Source of the DNA: Phycisphaerales bacterium
GTDB taxonomy: Bacteria > Planctomycetota > Phycisphaerae > Phycisphaerales > SM1A02
Direction of reading: 5' to 3'
DNA: 64,000 bases
Assembly: GCA_029246705.1 (NCBI GenBank)
Contig: JAQWMQ010000015.1
Span: 1 to 64,000 of the forward strand
The notes beneath the pieces were generated by a model. It saw only the letters and a program-made list of their open reading frames with translations. It searched no databases and was not told the origin of the DNA. Positions 59,811-64,000 of this stretch are shown in pieces. Each line of letters opens with the position of its first letter. Positions within the stretch are counted from its first letter, which is position 1. The position numbers and the translations under genes were made by a program.

Positions 59811-62290
59811 GAATCCGACTCCTTCAGACCCACCAGGACCTGGTCTCGACGTCGACGCTTGATCGCGGGCTTGATGTAGAAGGCATAGATCATGCCGATC
59901 ACCGCGATGATGCAGCCGACCAGCTGGACGACGACACCGTTGCGGTTGCCGACACCGAGCACCGTGTAGTTCAGCCCCTTCGAACCGAGTTCATCCGCGG
60001 AACGTGCCGGTTCAGGCGGATCCCACTGGGACTGGAAGAACCAGAGACCATCGTGTTCGACCGGCTTGTTCATGCTGATCGGCATCGGGTCGGTCCAGTT
60101 CTTTCCATCGATGAAACGGACGCGGCTTCGATAATCGCGAATCGAACCGGACTCCCCGGTGAACCCCCCCACGTTGGTGTCGATCTCGAACTTCTCCAGA
60201 ACGACCTCCGAGGGAAGCGGCAGCCGCTGCCGGGAGAAGACCATTTCGATCTCCTTCCACTTGCCGTCTGCACCGCGGATCTCGACCGTGGTCGGCGCGA
60301 AGTCATAACGGCTGAGTCGTTCGGCAAGGGTGTCGAAGAGGTACTTCTGGAACTGCAGCCAGCGGTGTCCCCCACCGGGCAGCTCCATGCGGATCCATGA
60401 CATCAGGTTCCCGGCCTCGCGCTGGCGCTGACTGGGAGGCACGACCATCGGTGCGTCCTTGATCAACGCGCGGGGGAAGTATTCGGCGATGCCGATCGAG
60501 ACCCCGCCGCCGAAGGTGATCGCACCACCGATCTTCAGGTCACTGACGCTCGAGGAACCGTCACCAACCGCCTGGATCACGCGCAACTGTTCGAGGTCGG
60601 GCCCGGCGGTCAGGGTCAGCAGCGCATCACCACGCCCGGGGATGTATTCAATGACGAGATCCTCGGCACGCAGCGTCGGCTCCTGCCCCACCGGAGCGGA
60701 TCCGCTCTCGTCCAGGTCCCGCGTGAGGGTCGGGTCGGAGAACACCCAGCGTCGGAAGGCCTCGCCGTCGGGGCTGGTGATGTCGACGAAGGCGACCGAG
60801 GAACTGCCGTTGGAGAAGACGATGTCGTTCTGGACGTTGAACAGGGAGATCGAATAGCCGGAGGTTCCGACGGCCCACTCCATCGCGGGTGCCAGTTCAC
60901 TGAGTGGACGGGTTTCCGTGAAACCGAGTGAAGGCACGGAGACCTTCAGTCGTGCCGGCTCCTGCAACCCCAGGAATTCGTCCTCGGTCGTGACGTAACG
61001 AAAGACGATCGCGCCATTGTCCGAACTGGACTGCGCAGGATCCAGGGCGACGAGACGCTGGGACCTGGGCGGCTGTTCGGGAATCCGCACGTCCAGGTTC
61101 ACCATCGGGTTGATCGGTGCATTGGACGCCCCCTCCTCCCAACGAGACTGCATGGAGGCATATCTCAGGTAGGAGTCGACCTTCAGGTTCAGGCCCGGCA
61201 GTGGATCGTTCTCCGCGACCGGCGGGATCTCGACATCAAGAGCGTCACTTCGGGGCAGGCGACGGTTTCGTCGAACATTCAGGCTGCTTGGATCCGCGAT
61301 GTAGTCACCGTAGAGAGGCACGCCTTCCTTGTCGGGGTCCAGAGGACTCGCCGAGGGAATCGGTCGTTGCACCCAGTCGGTGGTGCCCTTCTCACGAAGG
61401 TAGAGCGCCCAGTTCTTCGAGAGCTGATTGCTGAGATAGAACCATTTCTGGGGTTCGTATTCGAGACTGATCCGGAGCCGAGGCTCGATGATCTTCTCGC
61501 CATTGATCTTGACCGACCGCTGGAAGGGTTGTTGCGGGTCCTCGGTGGAGACCAGGTCCTCGGTGTAGTCGGGATGCCCGGCGATCACCTGGCGGATGAA
61601 GGATCGTTCCGGCGACTTGATGAAGAGGCTCACGCTGTAGGCACGCTCCCCGGCATCCTCGCCGGTGAGCAGTTCCCAGTCCGGATCGGTCGATGCCACC
61701 ATCACCTCGAAGCGTTCATTGCCCCGATCGAGGGTGATCTTGTTGCCCGGGAAGACACTGATGCGTTGCGGGGCACCGGTCGGCTGGCCGTCATCATCGA
61801 GCACCTCGAGAACCACCGCACGACGAGAGAGGAAGGTGTCACCTTCCACCTTGGTGCCGAAGTAGATCAGGCTCCCGATGATCAGCGTGATGATGCCCGA
61901 ATGGATCATCCAGACCCCGAGATTCACGACACTGAGCCGGATCCTCCGCAGCGTCGTCACCACCAGGGTGATCGCGATCAGGAGCATCAGCAGGTCGAAC
62001 GGCCACCAGTGGAACCACTCGAACTCGGTCATCTCGAACAGACGCCACTGGCGCATCTGCTGGTACTTCCAGTTGGCGGGGCTGAAGATGTTCAATCGGG
62101 CCGGGTAGAGCACTCCGGCTGACCCGATAGACATGTAGATGAACAGCAGGATCATCAGGATGATCCCGAACCGGACACTGCTGAAAAGGTCCAGGATCGA
62201 TCTTCCGATGGCGCGAATCGGGCCTCCACCCCGGTTGGAGGGCTCCGAAGAGGCCTGCGGGGTGTCGACACCCGTCGAAGGAGTAGTCAT
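59807..62290 (-). CDS. resB: ResB-like cytochrome c biogenesis protein
   Basis: The 827-residue protein has a Ser/Gly-rich N-terminus, then membrane helices near residues 38-60 (FGIILMILLFIYMSIGSAGV), 95-115 and 125-145 (VNLGVWMIHSGIITLIIGSL). Large soluble domains of about 600 residues follow, and a last helix near 790-810 (VVVQLVGCIIAVIGMIYAFYI) precedes a basic tail. The conserved VLYPARLNIFSPANWKY-like segment and the final GLWFFQSQWDPP segment fit ResB/Ccs1. ResB works with CcsA in haem delivery. The soluble portion is longer than in Gram-positive ResB. It starts with MTTPSTGVDTPQASSEPSNR, and ends inside the ccsA start. Confidence 0.88.
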   Translation of the reverse strand: MTTPSTGVDTPQASSEPSNRGGGPIRAIGRSILDLFSSVRFGIILMILLFIYMSIGSAGVLYPARLNIFSPANWKYQQMRQWRLFEMTEFEWFHWWPFDLLMLLIAITLVVTTLRRIRLSVVNLGVWMIHSGIITLIIGSLIYFGTKVEGDTFLSRRAVVLEVLDDDGQPTGAPQRISVFPGNKITLDRGNERFEVMVASTDPDWELLTGEDAGERAYSVSLFIKSPERSFIRQVIAGHPDYTEDLVSTEDPQQPFQRSVKINGEKIIEPRLRISLEYEPQKWFYLSNQLSKNWALYLREKGTTDWVQRPIPSASPLDPDKEGVPLYGDYIADPSSLNVRRNRRLPRSDALDVEIPPVAENDPLPGLNLKVDSYLRYASMQSRWEEGASNAPINPMVNLDVRIPEQPPRSQRLVALDPAQSSSDNGAIVFRYVTTEDEFLGLQEPARLKVSVPSLGFTETRPLSELAPAMEWAVGTSGYSISLFNVQNDIVFSNGSSSVAFVDITSPDGEAFRRWVFSDPTLTRDLDESGSAPVGQEPTLRAEDLVIEYIPGRGDALLTLTAGPDLEQLRVIQAVGDGSSSVSDLKIGGAITFGGGVSIGIAEYFPRALIKDAPMVVPPSQRQREAGNLMSWIRMELPGGGHRWLQFQKYLFDTLAERLSRYDFAPTTVEIRGADGKWKEIEMVFSRQRLPLPSEVVLEKFEIDTNVGGFTGESGSIRDYRSRVRFIDGKNWTDPMPISMNKPVEHDGLWFFQSQWDPPEPARSADELGSKGLNYTVLGVGNRNGVVVQLVGCIIAVIGMIYAFYIKPAIKRRRRDQVLVGLKESDS

Positions 62291-62422
62291 GCGTTTGGCG
62301 GTCCAGAGGTCATGTGGGGTGGAATACCTCCATGTTAGGGCCCAAGAGCGGAACGCGTCGGCTTGGTTTCCCTATGATTTGCAGACCAGCCTCCCGGTGG
62401 AGGCCAGACTGGAGATACCTGA

Positions 62423-63127
62423 ATGACCAAGCCTCTTTTTCGACGCGTCAATCTCGGCGCACTGACCCTCACCATCGCCTGCAGTGGCCTCGGAGCCTTC
62501 GGGCAGGACCAGGCCGAACCGGCCAAGCCGGCCCAGGGCGCGGAACAAACGCCTGACAAGCAGGCAGCCAAGCTGGTATTCGTCGAGATGACGACTTCCG
62601 AGGGAGACATCATTCTGGAACTCGACCGGGGAAGAGCCCCCGTCAGCGTGAAGAACTTCCTCGAGTACGTGAACGAGGGTTTCTACAACGGGACGATCTT
62701 CCATCGGGTGATCAACGGTTTCATGATCCAGGGTGGCGGATTCGCCAAGGACATGAAGCGCAAGACGACCAAGTCCCCCATCACCAACGAGTGGCAGAAC
62801 GGGCTGAAGAACGACATCGGCACGATCGCCATGGCTCGTACCAGCGACCCGAACTCCGCCACGTCGCAGTTCTTCATCAACGTCAACAACAACGCGTCGC
62901 TGACCCCTCCGCCCGGACGCGGCGTGGGCTACGCGGTCTTCGGCAAGGTCGTCGCGGGCATGGACGTGGTCAACGCGATCAAGGCCACCCAGACCACCAC
63001 CAAGAACGGGATGCAGAACGTCCCGGTCACGCCGATCACCATCGACAAGACCACGGTCATCTCCGCTGAAGACGCCAAGAAGCTGATGAGCGGTACCAAG
63101 ACGAAGGCACCCCAGCAGGAGGGTTGA
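62423..63127 (+). CDS. Secreted cyclophilin-type peptidyl-prolyl isomerase
   Basis: The product has 234 residues from ATG 62423 with GGAGA upstream. It has a signal peptide (to about residue 28, GAFGQ) and a Lys/Pro/Gln-rich linker. The cyclophilin domain (about 52-215) carries the motifs [54 protein letters not shown] and [19 protein letters not shown]; the catalytic Arg lies in FHRV. It assists protein folding outside the cytoplasm. The next gene begins 3 nt after its stop. Confidence 0.95.
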   Translation: MTKPLFRRVNLGALTLTIACSGLGAFGQDQAEPAKPAQGAEQTPDKQAAKLVFVEMTTSEGDIILELDRGRAPVSVKNFLEYVNEGFYNGTIFHRVINGFMIQGGGFAKDMKRKTTKSPITNEWQNGLKNDIGTIAMARTSDPNSATSQFFINVNNNASLTPPPGRGVGYAVFGKVVAGMDVVNAIKATQTTTKNGMQNVPVTPITIDKTTVISAEDAKKLMSGTKTKAPQQEG

Positions 63128-63130
63128 TCC

Positions 63131-63847
63131 GTGTCGAATTCCGTTGACCGCTCGATCCGCATCTACAAGGAAGATGCGGATCTCCTCGTCGAAGCAACTC
63201 CGAGCGCACCCTGCGTCATGTTGCTGCCGCAGGGTGACCCCCGTTCCGCGACGGCGAGGACCAAGCTGCGCATCCAGTGGGGCCAGCACCTCCTGGATGA
63301 CCTGGTGAACGGGTGCTACCGGACGGTGGTCTGTGGAGTCAATGCGGAGAACAACACCCAGGGACTCCTGGGCGAACTGCTCAAGCTGATCCCCACCAGC
63401 CAGTGGACGCTCGAGTCGGCCACCAGTTATGCGAAGATGTTTCGCGACGCGGTGTCGATCCACGCTCGCGAGGACCGCGAACCCTACGTGCTGAAGTTCG
63501 ACCTTGACCGCATTCTCATCCTCGCACTGCTTCGTCCTGCGGGTCGAGACCACTTCACCCTCGAGGATCTCTACCGGGGTTTCAAGACGATCGCCAAGAT
63601 GATGGAAGGCCGACGTGAGCGCCAGCCCGCGGCCACGGTCTCCTTCCTCGGCGCCAAGAGCAACCGGCTCCTCGACCACCAGGGCGAGGAGCCACCGTTC
63701 GAGGCGGCCCTGGAGGCGATCCACAAGGCCGGGTTCGAGGGAGACATCTACCCGCCCGTCGAGCTCTGGAACTGCGCACCCACCGGGGTCTTCGGCTCCT
63801 ACCCGTTCCCCGACAGCGTGGACCGGATGCGCCAGGGCAGTTCCTAG
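63131..63847 (+). CDS. Unrecognised soluble protein, probably cotranscribed with the cyclophilin
   Basis: The product has 238 residues from GTG 63131, with GGAGGG 8 nt upstream, which supports this start. I do not recognise the family. It is soluble with mixed alpha/beta character. Segments that may be conserved include VMLLPQGDPRSATARTKLRI, VCGVNAENNTQGLLGELLKL, FDLDRILILALLRPAGRD and VELWNCAPTGVFGSYPFPDS. There is no membrane helix, signal peptide or obvious catalytic motif. The 3-nt spacing from the cyclophilin gene suggests translation from one mRNA. Confidence 0.85.
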   Translation: MSNSVDRSIRIYKEDADLLVEATPSAPCVMLLPQGDPRSATARTKLRIQWGQHLLDDLVNGCYRTVVCGVNAENNTQGLLGELLKLIPTSQWTLESATSYAKMFRDAVSIHAREDREPYVLKFDLDRILILALLRPAGRDHFTLEDLYRGFKTIAKMMEGRRERQPAATVSFLGAKSNRLLDHQGEEPPFEAALEAIHKAGFEGDIYPPVELWNCAPTGVFGSYPFPDSVDRMRQGSS

Positions 63848-64000
63848 CTGAAGCCGAACACTCCCCGCTGCCTGCCGGGCATTCTGAAAACGGACCATGC
63901 TCCCCCTTGAGAGCCGACTTCCTTGTCGCTTGAAGCGGTTGTCCATGAATCCTGCTTGCTCGGGGTCGAACCCGTTGCTACGAATAGATCATGAAGACGC

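Noticed and set aside
62372-63946. A 524-codon minus-strand frame across the cyclophilin gene and its neighbour
   Set aside because: Antisense shadow of two well-supported genes; no recognisable motif.
63960-63985. GGGGTCGAACCC resembling a tRNA T-arm near the window end
   Set aside because: No matching acceptor, D- or anticodon arms could be found upstream.
63848-64000. ATG at 63991 as the start of a further gene
   Set aside because: Only a few codons are visible, with no ribosome-binding site.

Overview
This GC-rich window looks like chromosomal DNA of a planctomycete, most likely of the class Phycisphaerae. The evidence is several secreted proteins ending in a paired EF-hand/dockerin-like tail (pattern GDxNxDGxxDGxDLxxxLGxW), a prepilin-like protein with the planctomycete H-X9-DG signature, a DUF1844 protein, a Bacteroidetes/planctomycete-type GlmU-like protein and an actinobacterial-style five-helix succinate dehydrogenase anchor. 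I saw no rRNA, tRNA, CRISPR array, insertion sequence or prophage. The assignment is inference from gene content, not from a marker gene.

Layout. 1-2354 (-): two secreted proteins, an edge-truncated cupredoxin/beta-helix protein and a catalytically degenerate M23-like protein with a dockerin-like tail. 2478-3695 (+): an unrecognised protein. 3713-16829 (-): a long run of same-strand genes: pgk, a TlpA-type thioredoxin, rpe, a histidine-phosphatase relative lacking its catalytic His, accD, lnt, a HEAT-repeat lipoprotein, a coiled-coil protein with an MreC-like C-terminus, a 71-residue membrane protein, mreB-mreC-mreD and a GlmU-like protein. This links envelope lipid and lipoprotein synthesis with cell shape. 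16955-24999: miaA and topA (+), an MFS transporter (-), ispG (+) and a lone prepilin-like protein (+).

25061-28706 (-) is the most unusual block: three overlapping genes encoding a TolQ/ExbB-type proton channel, a TraB/Tiki-type protein that appears to carry an inserted GspG (type II secretion pseudopilin) core, and an FHA-GAF-SpoIIE phosphatase. 28775-31807 (+) holds a polyprenyl synthetase and dxs, so with ispG and uppS much isoprenoid synthesis is nearby. 31870-33316 (-) has a glutamine amidotransferase and a methyltransferase. 33398-35731 (+) encodes a large toroid/DUF4159-like protein. 35756-39829 (-) is a four-gene sugar/glycan cluster (epimerase, aminotransferase, FAD protein, glycosyltransferase).

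40123-45923 contains yraN, a SurA/PpiC-like lipoprotein (-), and a DUF1844-sdhC-sdhA-sdhB run (+) driven from a divergent AT-rich promoter region. 45928-48456 (-) has a UbiA-type prenyltransferase, hemW and a small zinc-ribbon protein. 48672-50952 (+) has a possible 58-residue upstream ORF overlapping purA, then purA and uppS. 51107-57954 holds three secreted dockerin-tailed proteins (one a metzincin protease) and a bleomycin-hydrolase-type peptidase, separated by clear hairpin terminators. 58047-62290 (-) is a ResB-CcsA cytochrome c biogenesis pair. 62423-63847 (+) has a cyclophilin and an unrecognised protein. The last 150 bases hold no gene I can support.
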